NCBI GenBank assembly: GCA_009885515.1 | Contig: VFKO01000285.1 | Location: 1-10,737, forward strand | Reading direction: 5' to 3' | Origin: Rhodobiaceae bacterium | Lineage (GTDB): Bacteria > Pseudomonadota > Alphaproteobacteria > Micropepsales > Micropepsaceae | Length of the DNA stretch: 10,737 bases | Shown here: piece after piece, positions 1 to 8,155 of the stretch | Numbering within the stretch: the stretch's first letter is position 1 | Layout of the letters: each line of letters starts with the position of its first letter | Position numbers and translations under genes: made by a program | The notes under the pieces: model-generated | What the model was told of the DNA's origin: nothing | Databases searched by the model: none | Seen by the model: the letters and a program-made list of their open reading frames with translations, nothing else

Positions 1-1346
1 GCGAAGCTGGTGCGATGCTGCTTGAGATTCATGGGCAACACGATGATCGCGGTTTGCTCGATGGTGCGGGTCATCGCAATTTGCTGGACGCTTTTGGGCG
101 GCTCGGTGACGAGGTGATCGACGTCGAATCCGCATGGCGGCTCTTGGCAGCGGCCGAAGAGGCCTTGCGCGCGGAAACTGACGCACAATCGCGTGCGGCG
201 CATGACTTCGACTATTTGAAACATGTCGCTGAGGAATTGCGCGCTCTCGACTCGCGGGCTGGCGAGGAGGCTGAGCTTGCGAAAATGCGGGCGGTGATGA
301 TGGCGGCAGAGAAGATTTCCAGCGACCTCAATGACGCGGTAGATGCTTTGGCGGGACATGGCGGCGTTGAAGCCCGCTTAAATCTGGCATTGCGCCGCTT
401 GAGCCGTGCGCAGGCGGCGGCACAGGGCCGGCTGGATGCAGCGGTGGCTGCACTGGATCGTGCCGTCATCGAAGTCAGCGAGGCGCGTCGTACGGTTGAT
501 GCAGCTACCAAGGGTCTGGCCTTCGATGCTAACGGTCTTGAGCGTGCAGAGACCCGCTTGTTTGCACTCAGAGCTGCGGCGCGGAAGTTTGGTGGTAGTT
601 GCGACGGGCTCGTTGGCAAGCGTGCTGAAGTTGAAGCAAAACTTGCAGCGTTGTCGAGCGCGAACTCGCGCGCGCGGGAAATGGAACGCCAGAAGGTTGT
701 GGCGCGCAGCAATTACGATAAAGCTGCAACACTTTTGACCGCGGCGCGCGAGAAAGCTGCGTCAGCACTTGATGTCCGCGTCGCCAAAGAATTGTTACCG
801 TTGAAGTTGGCCAATGCCTTGTTTCGTACGAAACTAGAACGATTGCCGCCAGAGTCTGTAGGGCCGATGGGGCAGGATCGTGCTGAATTCATGGTGGCGA
901 CGAACCCGGGGGCGCCGTTTGGGGCGTTGACGCGCATTGCTTCAGGGGGAGAGTTGGCCCGTTTTATTTTGGCGTTGAAAGTTTCGCTTGCCGATGAAGG
1001 ATCAGCCTCGACATTGATATTCGACGAGGTTGATCGCGGCGTTGGTGGAGCGGTCGCCGATGCGGTTGGCGAGCGGCTGGCGCGGTTGGCGCAAGGCGAG
1101 CAGGTTTTGGTGGTGACGCACTCACCGCAAGTCGCGGCACGGGGCGCGCACCATTTGCGCATCAGCAAGGCGATGGCGGCGGGCGCTATGGCAACGCGGG
1201 TCGAACTGCTGGATGCAGCAGGCCGGCGCGAGGAAATCGCGCGCATGCTGGCTGGCGCGAAGGTGACCGATGAAGCGCGGGCGGCGGCGGATCAATTGAT
1301 ATCGGGTGGGGCCGAGCCCCTGCCTAAGCGGCGTCGCGCAACGTGA
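1..1346 (+). CDS. recN: DNA repair protein RecN, 3' part (5' end outside window)
   Basis: RecN is an SMC-like ABC ATPase that acts early in recombinational repair of double-strand breaks. The reading frame is already open at base 3 and runs into the window edge, so the N-terminal Walker A part is missing. About 447 of a usual ~555 residues are present. The visible part begins in the conserved LLEIHGQHDDRGLLD region of RecN, just after the N-terminal ATPase lobe. A long helical, charged coiled-coil stretch follows (about 100-800). The C-terminal ATPase lobe has an ABC signature (IASGGELARF, serine codon at 942), a Walker B (LIFDEVD, near 1014-1031) and an H-loop (VVTHSPQVAARG, near 1111-1146). 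The ATG at 15 is an internal methionine, not the start. The TGA stop overlaps the ligA start in GTGA, so the two genes are probably translationally coupled. The identity is firm. Confidence 0.96.
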   Translation, partial: EAGAMLLEIHGQHDDRGLLDGAGHRNLLDAFGRLGDEVIDVESAWRLLAAAEEALRAETDAQSRAAHDFDYLKHVAEELRALDSRAGEEAELAKMRAVMMAAEKISSDLNDAVDALAGHGGVEARLNLALRRLSRAQAAAQGRLDAAVAALDRAVIEVSEARRTVDAATKGLAFDANGLERAETRLFALRAAARKFGGSCDGLVGKRAEVEAKLAALSSANSRAREMERQKVVARSNYDKAATLLTAAREKAASALDVRVAKELLPLKLANALFRTKLERLPPESVGPMGQDRAEFMVATNPGAPFGALTRIASGGELARFILALKVSLADEGSASTLIFDEVDRGVGGAVADAVGERLARLAQGEQVLVVTHSPQVAARGAHHLRISKAMAAGAMATRVELLDAAGRREEIARMLAGAKVTDEARAAADQLISGGAEPLPKRRRAT

Positions 1347-3436
1347 GTGTAAAGCCTGCGGCTGTTTCGAAGATGCCGGAAGCAGATGCGGCGCGGGAGC
1401 TTGAACGCCTGGCGCGCGAGATTGCGGACCATGACAAGCGCTACTTCGCGGAGGACGCACCTTGCGTTTCAGATGCCGACTATGACGCGCTGAAAAAGCG
1501 CAACGCGGCGATTGAAGCGAAGTTTCCGCAACTGATCCGGCCGGACAGTCCGTCGCGGCGCGTTGGTTTTGCCGCGACCGAGAAATTCGGCAAAGTGAAG
1601 CACGGTGTTGCGATGCTGTCGCTCGACAATGCGTTCAGCGACAAAGACGTGACTGATTTCCTCGAACGAGTGGGGCGGTTCTTGAGCCTCGGTGCTGACG
1701 AGGACCTGGCCATCACGGCGGAACCCAAGATCGACGGTCTGTCGGCGAGCTTGCGTTACGAGAAGGGCCGGTTCGTGCTCGGCGCCACGCGCGGCGACGG
1801 CGAGGTGGGCGAGGACGTGACGGCAAATCTGCGCACGCTCGGCGATATTCCGCACGTTCTGAAGGGGTGCGACGTGCCGGAGGTGATAGAAGTGCGCGGC
1901 GAAGTGTTTATGAGCCACGCTGATTTCGCAAGTCTCAACAAGGAGCAAGTGGCGCTCGGGGAAAAGGCCTTTGCCAATCCGCGCAACGCAGCGGCTGGGT
2001 CGTTGCGTCAGCTCGATGCCAAGATCACAAAGCGGCGGCCGTTGAAGTTCTTCGCCTATACGTGGGGCGAGGCGTCGAAGTTGCCCGGCAAGACGCAAAC
2101 GGATGCGATCGAGGCGTTGGGCGCGTGGGGCTTTCCGACGAACCCGTTGATGAAGCGTTGCGCCAGCGTCGATGAGATTTTGAAGTATTACGAGAAGATC
2201 GCGGCCAAGCGCGCCTCGCTCGGCTACGACATTGACGGCGTGGTTTATAAGGTCGACCGGCTCGATTGGCAGCAGCGATTGGGCTTTGTCAGCCGAGCGC
2301 CGCGTTGGGCTGTGGCGCATAAGTTTCCAGCCGAACAGGCGGAGACCGAGTTGTTTGAGATCGACATTCAGGTTGGGCGCACGGGCGTGCTGACGCCGGT
2401 GGCTCGGCTCAAGCCCGTGACCGTCGGCGGTGTCGTGGTGACGAATGCGACGCTGCACAACGAGGACGAGATTGCGCGCAAGGACGTGCGCGTTGGCGAT
2501 ACCGTGGTCGTGCAGCGCGCGGGCGACGTGATTCCGCAGATCGTGCGAACAATTGTTGAGAAGCGTCCGAAGGGTGCGAAGGCGTTCAAGTTTCCCGAAG
2601 TGTGCCCTGTTTGCGGCAGTCATGCCGTGCGCGAAGAGGGCGAGGTTGCACGGCGTTGCACCGGCGGTTTGATCTGTCCGGCGCAGGCGGCGGAGCGGCT
2701 GAAACATTTCGTGTCGCGCAATGCCTTCGACATCGAAGGATTCGGGTCGAAGCATGTCGATGCGTTTCTGGCGGACAGATTGATCGCGCATCCGTCCGAC
2801 ATTTTCCTGCTTGAAAAGAAATTCGGCGCGGGGCCCAGTGCAATTGCGGCGCGCGAGGGCTGGGGACCGCAATCGGCGGCGAAGCTGTTTGCCGCCATCG
2901 AGGCGCGGCGGACGGTGGCGTTGCACCGGTTTATATTTGCGCTCGGTATCCGGCATGTCGGCGAGTCGACGGCGCGGGCGTTGGCGTTGAACTACGGCAC
3001 GGTGGCGCAGTTCGTTGCGGCGATGACGGCGGCGGCAGACGAGGTATCGACGGCGTTCGCCGAACTCAACGCGATCGAAGGTATCGGCGATACTGTGGCG
3101 AAGGCGATTGCCGAGTTCTTCGAGGAAGAGCACAACCGCGCGGAAGTGGCGCGGCTGCTCGAATTGCTCGATATCGAAGAGGCCGAGAAGCCGAAAGCGG
3201 ACACCGCAGTTTCGGGCAAGACGATCGTGTTCACCGGCACGCTGGAAAAGATGGGCCGCAACGAGGCGAAGGCGCGCGCGGAGTCGCTGGGGGCGAAGGT
3301 CGCGGGATCCGTGTCGGCGAAGACGGACATCCTGGTCGCGGGGCCTGGCGCGGGGTCGAAACTGAAAGAGGCTGAGAAACACGGCGTGAAGGTGATCAGT
3401 GAAGATGAGTGGCTGGCGTTGATTGGGGGCAGGTGA
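1343..3436 (+). CDS. ligA: NAD+-dependent DNA ligase LigA
   Basis: LigA seals nicks during replication and repair, using NAD+ as adenylate donor. The 697-residue product has the full family layout. The Ia domain (LAREIADHDKRYF...DADYDAL, about 22-50) binds the NMN half of NAD+. The adenylation domain carries the KxDG motif AEPKIDGLSAS with catalytic Lys129, followed by GATRGDGEVGEDVT. The OB fold lies around 335-415 (QVGRTGVLTPVARLKPV). The zinc finger uses Cys421, Cys424, Cys439 and Cys445. A helix-hairpin-helix region spans about 475-605 (LGIRHVGESTARAL, IEGIGDTVAKAI), and a C-terminal BRCT domain covers about 622-697 (VFTGTLEKMGRNEA...SEDEWLALI). The start is taken as GTG at 1343, overlapping the recN stop by 4 bp. 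An in-frame ATG at 1373 is an alternative that would remove 10 residues. Nothing is truncated. The gene ends 125 bp before a convergent gene. Confidence 0.97.
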   Translation: MSVKPAAVSKMPEADAARELERLAREIADHDKRYFAEDAPCVSDADYDALKKRNAAIEAKFPQLIRPDSPSRRVGFAATEKFGKVKHGVAMLSLDNAFSDKDVTDFLERVGRFLSLGADEDLAITAEPKIDGLSASLRYEKGRFVLGATRGDGEVGEDVTANLRTLGDIPHVLKGCDVPEVIEVRGEVFMSHADFASLNKEQVALGEKAFANPRNAAAGSLRQLDAKITKRRPLKFFAYTWGEASKLPGKTQTDAIEALGAWGFPTNPLMKRCASVDEILKYYEKIAAKRASLGYDIDGVVYKVDRLDWQQRLGFVSRAPRWAVAHKFPAEQAETELFEIDIQVGRTGVLTPVARLKPVTVGGVVVTNATLHNEDEIARKDVRVGDTVVVQRAGDVIPQIVRTIVEKRPKGAKAFKFPEVCPVCGSHAVREEGEVARRCTGGLICPAQAAERLKHFVSRNAFDIEGFGSKHVDAFLADRLIAHPSDIFLLEKKFGAGPSAIAAREGWGPQSAAKLFAAIEARRTVALHRFIFALGIRHVGESTARALALNYGTVAQFVAAMTAAADEVSTAFAELNAIEGIGDTVAKAIAEFFEEEHNRAEVARLLELLDIEEAEKPKADTAVSGKTIVFTGTLEKMGRNEAKARAESLGAKVAGSVSAKTDILVAGPGAGSKLKEAEKHGVKVISEDEWLALIGGR

Positions 3437-3561
3437 AGAAGAGAGTAGGATTCCACTCGAAGCCGCGAAGCAAGAAAAACCCCGAAGAAGGGTGCCGAGG
3501 CCACCCCACCGAACTGTCATGGTCCGCGAAAGTGAACCAAGACAATTGTGGGAGGAATATT
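3437..3561. other. Convergent intergenic spacer between ligA and the VOC gene
   Basis: This 125-bp gap separates two stop codons facing each other. It contains an A-rich stretch, then a short hairpin candidate with arms GGGTG and CACCC (about 3490-3507) that lacks a following U-run. No convincing rho-independent terminator or small ORF with a ribosome binding site is visible. A transcription end for both genes is expected here, but the sequence does not show a strong one. Confidence 0.4.
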
Positions 3562-4371
3562 TTAATCTTCTGCGAATTCCAGGAATACACCATGTGCACC
3601 GCTTGCTGGCACGATCAGGCGGTGGCCTGCTTCGCGGTAGGGGATGCGGCCCATCGAGAGCATTGCGCCAACGGCGTCGAGTTCGTTGACGCGGATGCCA
3701 AGGCCCACGATGCCGCGAGCGGGAGCGTCTTTGAGAGCTTCGGCACCTGCTTCGTTCTCGATTTCACGGCGCGTTCGTACGTCGATCATGGCGTTGTCGA
3801 GTTTGTTAAACAGGGTTTTGAATTCCGCCGCGACGTCTTGCGGTTTGTCATGGGCGATGATGATTTTGGCAACGCCCGTGGCGCCGCTCGGATGCAATTG
3901 CCACTCGTGGCGGGCGCGGGTGAGTTCTGGTGTGAGGTGGGTGCAGACGAATTGCATTGTTTCTGGCAAATTCAGTTTTGGCATCATCACGTTGCGGAAG
4001 CGGACCAGCTCGCGTGTGCCGTCGAGATCGAGCGGGCGCGAGAGGTCTTTGGGATTCTCCGCTTCGATGCCGGCGGCACGTAAGGCGGCGCAGGTTTTGT
4101 CTGCGTCATCGGCGCCGTAGGCGATGGCGATGGCGCCTTCGCCGCGGGCCTTGACGCGTTGGGCAAGCCGGCCTTCGGCGCCGGTGGCGTCGACGACACC
4201 CAAGAGCTCGATGTAGGTTCTGGCGAACATGATGCAGTGATTGCCGGTGCCTTTACCTTCGTGAATGCCGCGCGGGGTGAGTGCAAAACCAAACTTGCGA
4301 TAAGTGGCGGCTGCCTCGCCCAAATTGCGCACGGCGATGACGACGTGGTCGAGGCGCGAGATTGGGGCCAT
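3562..4371 (-). CDS. VOC family (glyoxalase-like) two-domain protein
   Basis: The protein belongs to the vicinal oxygen chelate superfamily, close to the Glyoxalase_3-like group, whose substrate is usually unknown. From ATG at 4371 it has 269 residues. The N-terminal module opens with LDHVVIAVRNL, the typical first strand with a candidate metal ligand His9. It continues with GTGNHCIMF (His45) and TYIELLGVV (Glu55), which fits a beta-alpha-beta-beta-beta unit. A second module starts around residue 145 with the FVCTHLTPELT segment and ends with GVFLEFAED. A GTG at 4386 in the same frame would overlap the pepP stop. I prefer the ATG because LDHVV then sits at the normal distance from the N-terminus. 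The gene starts 4 bp after pepP on the same strand and is probably cotranscribed with it. The family is clear; the specific reaction is not. Confidence 0.85.
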   Translation of the reverse strand: MAPISRLDHVVIAVRNLGEAAATYRKFGFALTPRGIHEGKGTGNHCIMFARTYIELLGVVDATGAEGRLAQRVKARGEGAIAIAYGADDADKTCAALRAAGIEAENPKDLSRPLDLDGTRELVRFRNVMMPKLNLPETMQFVCTHLTPELTRARHEWQLHPSGATGVAKIIIAHDKPQDVAAEFKTLFNKLDNAMIDVRTRREIENEAGAEALKDAPARGIVGLGIRVNELDAVGAMLSMGRIPYREAGHRLIVPASGAHGVFLEFAED

Positions 4372-4375
4372 AGTG

Positions 4376-6199
4376 CTAGATCGCACGCGTAGCTTCGGTC
4401 ATCCAACTCTGTGTTTCGTCGTCGACTTTGCCGGTATGCACCTGGCGGACGCGGGCGTGATAGGCGTTGAGCCATTGACGTTCACCATCGGTCAGCATCT
4501 TGGGTTCGACGAGGGCGAGGTCGATTGGCGCCAGGGTCAGGGTTTCGAATTCCATCATTCTGCGATCGCCGCCGATGTCTTTGGGTTCGGTGACGACGAT
4601 CAGGTTTTCGATGCGAATGCCGTAGGCGCCGACTTTGTAATAGCCGGGCTCGTTGGAGACGATCATGCCGGGTTTCAGGGGCACGTTGAGGACACGCTTT
4701 GAAATATTCTGCGGGCCTTCGTGAACACTGAGGTAAGCGCCGACGCCGTGGCCGGTGCCGTGATCGTAATCGTAACCACCGTCCCACAGGGCCATACGCG
4801 CGAGCGTGTCAAGCTGAACGCCGGTGGTGCCTTCGGGGAAGCGGGCGCAGGCAAGTGCAATATGTCCCTTCAAAACGCGGGTGAAGCGGTCTTTCATTTC
4901 GGCGGTTGGTGTGCCGATGGCGATGGTGCGGGTGACGTCGGTGGTGCCGTCGAGATATTGGCCGCCGGAGTCGATGAGATAGATTTCACCTGATTGGAGT
5001 TTGCGGTTCGATTTCTTGGTGACACGATAGTGGGGCAGTGCGGCGTTGGCGCCGGCACCGGAAATCGAACCGAAGCTTAGGTCTTTCAGGGCACCGGTTT
5101 CGGTGCGATAGGATTCGAGCACGCGGCAGGCTTCGATTTCGTCGACTTTGCCTTTGGGCCCTTCCCGGGCGATCCAGGCCAGGAATTTCGAGAGAGCAGC
5201 ACCATCGCGTTCGTGGGCGCGGCGGGTGCCGTTGAGCTCAGTGGTGTTCTTGCAAGCCTTGGGTAGCAGCACGGGATCGGGGCCACGGACGATTTCGGCG
5301 CCGCCCGCTTTCAATTGGTCAAAGAGCCATGACGATGCTGTGGCCGGGTCAATTTGAATGCGCTTTTTGGTTTGCGCCTTTAGATGCGCGCCCAGTTCTT
5401 CAGGCGCGCGCACCGTAACGTGGTTGCCGAGCCAGGCTTCGATGCCCGGTGTAAATTTTCGGCGATCAATGAAAAGCTCGACATGGCCGTCGTTGTTCAG
5501 CACTGCGAACGAATGCGGGAACGGCGTGTGCGGCACGTCGCTGCCGCGAATGTTGAGAAGCCAGGCGATGGACTCGGGCAAAGTGAGCACCGCGGCATCG
5601 GTTTTGGCGTCGCGCAAGGTTTTGGCGATGCGTTCGCGTTTGGAGTCCGAGGCTTCGCCTGCGTGTTCCAGGTGTTGGATGACGACGGCACCCAGGGGTG
5701 CTGCAGGCTGATCATCCCAGATGGCATCGAGCGGATTGTCCAGGCAGGGGACCAAGGTGCCACCGGCCTTGGCGACCGAGGTTTGCAGCGCTTCGACGGA
5801 AGAGGCCGAATGCAGCCAGGGATCGTAAGCGAGCTTGGCGCCTTTGGGCAAGTTGGCTTCGAGCCAATCGGGTGGAGGATTGTCGACGAGCGAGACATTC
5901 TCGAAGGCGTTGGCGTCGACCTGTTCGGCCGCCTGAACTGTGTAGCGGCCGTCGATGAAGACCGCTGCCTTGTTCAGCAGGACGACGGCAGCGCCGGCAG
6001 AACCGGTGAAGCCTGTGAGCCAGGACAAGCGTTCGGCGCGGGCGGGGACGTATTCGCCCTGATACTCGTCGGAGCGTGGAATTATGAAACCATCCAGACC
6101 CCGGCGCTTGAGCTCGTCGCGCAAAGCGGCGAGGTGGGGGGCGCCTTGAGCTGGGGTGGTGGTTTCGGCGAAGGATTGGAAAGCGGTTTGGTGCAGCAT
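4376..6199 (-). CDS. pepP: Xaa-Pro aminopeptidase (aminopeptidase P family, M24B)
   Basis: This dinuclear-metal peptidase removes an N-terminal residue preceding proline, normally in the cytoplasm. From ATG at 6199 the product has 607 residues, the length of the long three-domain aminopeptidase P type. Two creatinase-like N-terminal domains come first (about 20-150 and 170-305, opening with HLAALRDELKRRGLDGFIIPRSD without its tail). The pita-bread M24 domain lies at about 310-545, and a C-terminal M24_C-type domain at about 550-607. All five metal ligands are visible: Asp410 (LIDSGG), Asp421 (TTDVTRT), His484 (GTGHGVG), Glu517 (SNEPGYY) and Glu531 (IRIENLI). The start is uncertain because neither ATG 6199 nor ATG 6217 (six residues longer) has a good Shine-Dalgarno. 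The frame stays open to 6334, but that would overlap the divergent gene at 6284. The VOC gene follows after 4 bp. Confidence 0.93.
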   Translation of the reverse strand: MLHQTAFQSFAETTTPAQGAPHLAALRDELKRRGLDGFIIPRSDEYQGEYVPARAERLSWLTGFTGSAGAAVVLLNKAAVFIDGRYTVQAAEQVDANAFENVSLVDNPPPDWLEANLPKGAKLAYDPWLHSASSVEALQTSVAKAGGTLVPCLDNPLDAIWDDQPAAPLGAVVIQHLEHAGEASDSKRERIAKTLRDAKTDAAVLTLPESIAWLLNIRGSDVPHTPFPHSFAVLNNDGHVELFIDRRKFTPGIEAWLGNHVTVRAPEELGAHLKAQTKKRIQIDPATASSWLFDQLKAGGAEIVRGPDPVLLPKACKNTTELNGTRRAHERDGAALSKFLAWIAREGPKGKVDEIEACRVLESYRTETGALKDLSFGSISGAGANAALPHYRVTKKSNRKLQSGEIYLIDSGGQYLDGTTDVTRTIAIGTPTAEMKDRFTRVLKGHIALACARFPEGTTGVQLDTLARMALWDGGYDYDHGTGHGVGAYLSVHEGPQNISKRVLNVPLKPGMIVSNEPGYYKVGAYGIRIENLIVVTEPKDIGGDRRMMEFETLTLAPIDLALVEPKMLTDGERQWLNAYHARVRQVHTGKVDDETQSWMTEATRAI

Positions 6200-6283
6200 G
6201 GGGGGCAAACTAGTCATCTCTGGCGTGTGGCTCAAGGGCTCGTTTGTGGTAGCAAGGGGGCAGGATTTTTTGGAGTTTCGGTC
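6200..6283. promoter_or_regulatory. Divergent intergenic region between pepP and the DJ-1/PfpI gene
   Basis: This 84-bp gap separates two start codons pointing away from each other, so promoters for both must lie in it or overlap the coding ends. For the plus-strand gene a Shine-Dalgarno GGAG (6272-6275) sits 8 nt before ATG 6284, behind a T-run. I find no clear -35/-10 pair on either strand. If pepP starts at 6217, the gap shrinks to 66 bp. Confidence 0.45.
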
Positions 6284-6988
6284 ATGTCCAAACCCTTCCA
6301 CATTGGCTTTCTGCTTTATCCCGACTTGACGCAACTGGACCTAACGGGACCGGCGCAGTTTCTGTCGCGGGCGCCGGGGGCGAAGGTTCACTACATTTGG
6401 AAGGCGATTGAACCCATTCCGTCGGATGCGGGCCTGGCGCTGATGCCGACGACGACGTTCAAGGATTGTCCGCAGCTCGATCTCATTTGTGTTCCGGGTG
6501 GCGCCGGTCAAACTGCGCTGATGACGGATGAAGAGACTTTGGCTTTCCTGCGCCGGCAGGCCGTAAACGCAAAATATGTGACGTCGGTTTGCACGGGGTC
6601 GCTGGTGCTGGGTGCGGCTGGTTTGATCACGGGCTACAAATCGGCGTGTCATTGGATGTGGCGCGACATGTTGCCGGCCTTCGGCGCCATTCCGGTCAAC
6701 GCGCGGGTGGTGAAAGATCGCAATCGCATCTCGGGCGGCGGGGTGACGGCCGGTATCGACTTTGCGTTGACTGTGATTGCCGAAGAGTGGGGGGCAGAGA
6801 CCGCGAAAATGATCCAGCTCTATCTTGAGTATGATCCGCAACCGCCGTTTGATTGTGGTTCGCCGGAGCGTGCAGGGCCCGAGATGACGGCGAAGGCCAA
6901 GGCGTTGATCGAAGCGACGTTCGTGCGCCGCGAGAAAGTGATCAACGAAGTCGCGGCGCGGCAGAAGGCGGGTGACCCGAGGTCATGA
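6284..6988 (+). CDS. DJ-1/PfpI superfamily protein, isonitrile hydratase-like
   Basis: The 234-residue protein has the class I glutamine amidotransferase-like fold of the DJ-1/PfpI superfamily. Visible features are IGFLLYPDLTQLDLTGP (Asp19) at the N-terminus, the LDLICVPGGAG loop at about 65-75, and the nucleophile elbow VTSVCTGSLVLGAAGL with candidate catalytic Cys103 and Thr104. GGGVTAGIDFAL and the tail motif EYDPQPPFDCGSP follow. From memory these blocks and the length closely match Pseudomonas putida isonitrile hydratase, which hydrates isonitriles to N-substituted formamides. That activity is inferred from resemblance, not proven. There is no C-terminal AraC-type HTH domain, so it is not a GATase-AraC regulator. 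ATG 6284 is supported by GGAG 8 nt upstream; the frame is open further upstream only as a shadow of pepP. It is transcribed divergently from pepP. Confidence 0.88.
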   Translation: MSKPFHIGFLLYPDLTQLDLTGPAQFLSRAPGAKVHYIWKAIEPIPSDAGLALMPTTTFKDCPQLDLICVPGGAGQTALMTDEETLAFLRRQAVNAKYVTSVCTGSLVLGAAGLITGYKSACHWMWRDMLPAFGAIPVNARVVKDRNRISGGGVTAGIDFALTVIAEEWGAETAKMIQLYLEYDPQPPFDCGSPERAGPEMTAKAKALIEATFVRREKVINEVAARQKAGDPRS

Positions 6989-7124
6989 GCTGGCGAAGCA
7001 GGACATGCGGGACACGAAACGCACTCGCAAAACATTGTCTCCCCTGACGCCTGGGTGCCTGAGATTGATTAACCAAAGGAGTGGTGGAAATTCGATGAGG
7101 GGGTCTGATTCTCATTTTCCCGTG

Positions 7125-7136
7125 CATGTGTACATG
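7125..7136. repeat. Short palindrome CATGT-GT-ACATG
   Basis: Perfect 5-bp arms flank a 2-bp centre. It is a possible operator half-site pair. No neighbouring regulator gene is seen that would explain it. Confidence 0.3.
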
Positions 7137-7228
7137 ATGAGGATTTCCGCCAATTTTTAAATGTCGAATTTCTACGAATTTAGCTTGGAAGTGGCTGATT
7201 TGCAGGGGTTTTTGATCGATTGAATTTA

Positions 7229-7249
7229 GCGTGCATCAATCATGCACGC
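7229..7249. repeat. Perfect inverted repeat, 8-bp arms and 5-bp centre
   Basis: The arms are GCGTGCAT (7229-7236) and ATGCACGC (7242-7249), separated by CAATC. No T-run follows on either strand, so a protein-binding site is more likely than an intrinsic terminator. It lies about 240 bp after the DJ-1/PfpI gene and 330 bp before the NTPase gene. Confidence 0.5.
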
Positions 7250-7393
7250 GCGAGGCTGACGACGACACCGGATTGCCGCGCCACGCACGCACAAAACCAC
7301 ACCGCTCCATAATCTCCCCGGAACGGCGCAGTGGTGCCTATTCAATTTTCAAGTCGCAGCTGAACTCCAGCCTTGAGGGGCTTGAGTTAGAAG

Positions 7394-7414
7394 TATGGAA
7401 CATATATGGAACAT
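7394..7414. repeat. Tandem 10-bp direct repeat TATGGAACAT with 11-bp period
   Basis: Two exact copies of TATGGAACAT start at 7394 and 7405, separated by one base, so they repeat at roughly one helical turn. This spacing places both copies on the same DNA face, as in direct-repeat operators. It may also be a chance duplication. It sits about 165 bp upstream of the NTPase start. Confidence 0.4.
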
Positions 7415-7579
7415 TCTTGCCGCTTGTCAATTGGAAACTGCCGCGTTCGGAAAATGGATGGAGAGATTGCCACTGGCCTTCGGAACCCTGGTGCTTTTTC
7501 CAGCCTTGCCATGTTTATACGGTGAGGTTTGCGATGGCAGGCGTGATGACGCATCTTATCGACGCGTTCTTCAACTGAG

Positions 7580-8143
7580 ATGAGCATGACAAACGCTCGT
7601 AAAGTGCCCACAAAATTGGTGGTGATTACCGGTTGTTCGGGCGGCGGCAAGTCTACGTTGCTTGGTGAGCTGGAGGCGCGCGGCTACAAGGTGTTCTCGG
7701 AGCCTGGACGCTTGGTCGTGAAGGGCCAACTTGCTAGTGGAGGCGACGGTGTGCCTTGGGACAATGTGAATAGCTTCATCAAGCTGTGTGTTGAACTCGC
7801 GATTCAGCAACGAGATGCGGCGGTGCTATGTGGAGGGTTGACGTTCTTTGATCGGGGGATCGTTGACGCGGTTGCCAATCTCGAACATTTGAACTTGCCA
7901 GCGCAGGAGGAGTTTCGAGCGATGCTGACCGCGCATCGCTATCACAGCCAAGTCTTCATGACACCACCGTGGCCGGAGATTTATGTGGTCGATAACGAAC
8001 GCCGACACAATTTTGCCGAGGCGGTTTGCGAGTTCGAAATGTTAGTTAGGGCGTATGGACAATTTGGATATGACGTGGTGATGGTGCCGAAGAGTGCTGT
8101 GGGTGCTCGAGCCGATTTTATTCTGGAGCGGCTGAATACTTGA
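7580..8143 (+). CDS. Small P-loop NTPase (AAA_28 / COG3911-like predicted ATPase)
   Basis: A 187-residue protein that is one nucleotide-binding domain. The Walker A motif GCSGGGKS covers residues 18-25 after the strand LVVITG. FFDRG at 89-93 is placed like the Walker B/DRxG-type motif of nucleotide or cofactor kinases. RAYGQFGYDVVMVPKSAVGARADFIL forms the C-terminal part and ends in a helix typical of AAA_28 proteins. Proteins of this kind are widespread and mostly uncharacterised, so the substrate cannot be named. ATG 7580 or the in-frame ATG 7586 may be the start; neither has a strong Shine-Dalgarno. It ends 67 bp before vapB, which appears to have its own promoter, so cotranscription is not required. 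Its codon usage looks less GC-biased than ligA or prmA, consistent with acquisition, but this was judged by eye. Confidence 0.85.
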   Translation: MSMTNARKVPTKLVVITGCSGGGKSTLLGELEARGYKVFSEPGRLVVKGQLASGGDGVPWDNVNSFIKLCVELAIQQRDAAVLCGGLTFFDRGIVDAVANLEHLNLPAQEEFRAMLTAHRYHSQVFMTPPWPEIYVVDNERRHNFAEAVCEFEMLVRAYGQFGYDVVMVPKSAVGARADFILERLNT

Positions 8144-8155
8144 TGGCGAATGCGG

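Larger units (their letters stand above)
6989..7579. other. 591-bp non-coding spacer with repeats and palindromes
   Basis: No recognisable gene lies here. Short ORFs at 7231-7578 and 7395-7583 (both +) match no family I know and show no strong ribosome binding site. The second ends in ATGA overlapping the next start. Between about 7100 and 7250 the DNA is visibly more AT-rich than its surroundings. That part holds a CATGT/ACATG palindrome (7125-7136), three GAATTT boxes (7166, 7176, 7222) and an 8-bp perfect hairpin (7229-7249). The word CGTGCAT occurs at 7121 and 7230, and its reverse complement at 7242. A 10-bp tandem direct repeat lies at 7394-7414. This looks like regulatory or decayed DNA and marks the left border of the accessory patch. 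Confidence 0.6.

Noticed and set aside
1469..3520. A 683-codon open frame on the minus strand antisense to ligA
   Set aside because: It lies entirely opposite a complete LigA with all motifs. Its predicted protein is arginine- and leucine-rich with no recognisable domain, as expected for the shadow of a GC-rich gene.
3409..4120. Plus-strand frames opposite the VOC gene
   Set aside because: The minus-strand frame has clear VOC motifs, while the plus-strand translations show no domain and simply mirror its codons.
5384..6283. Upstream extension of the isonitrile hydratase-like frame by about 300 codons
   Set aside because: The extension is antisense to the pepP coding sequence and matches no family. 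The family N-terminus begins at ATG 6284, which has its own ribosome binding site.
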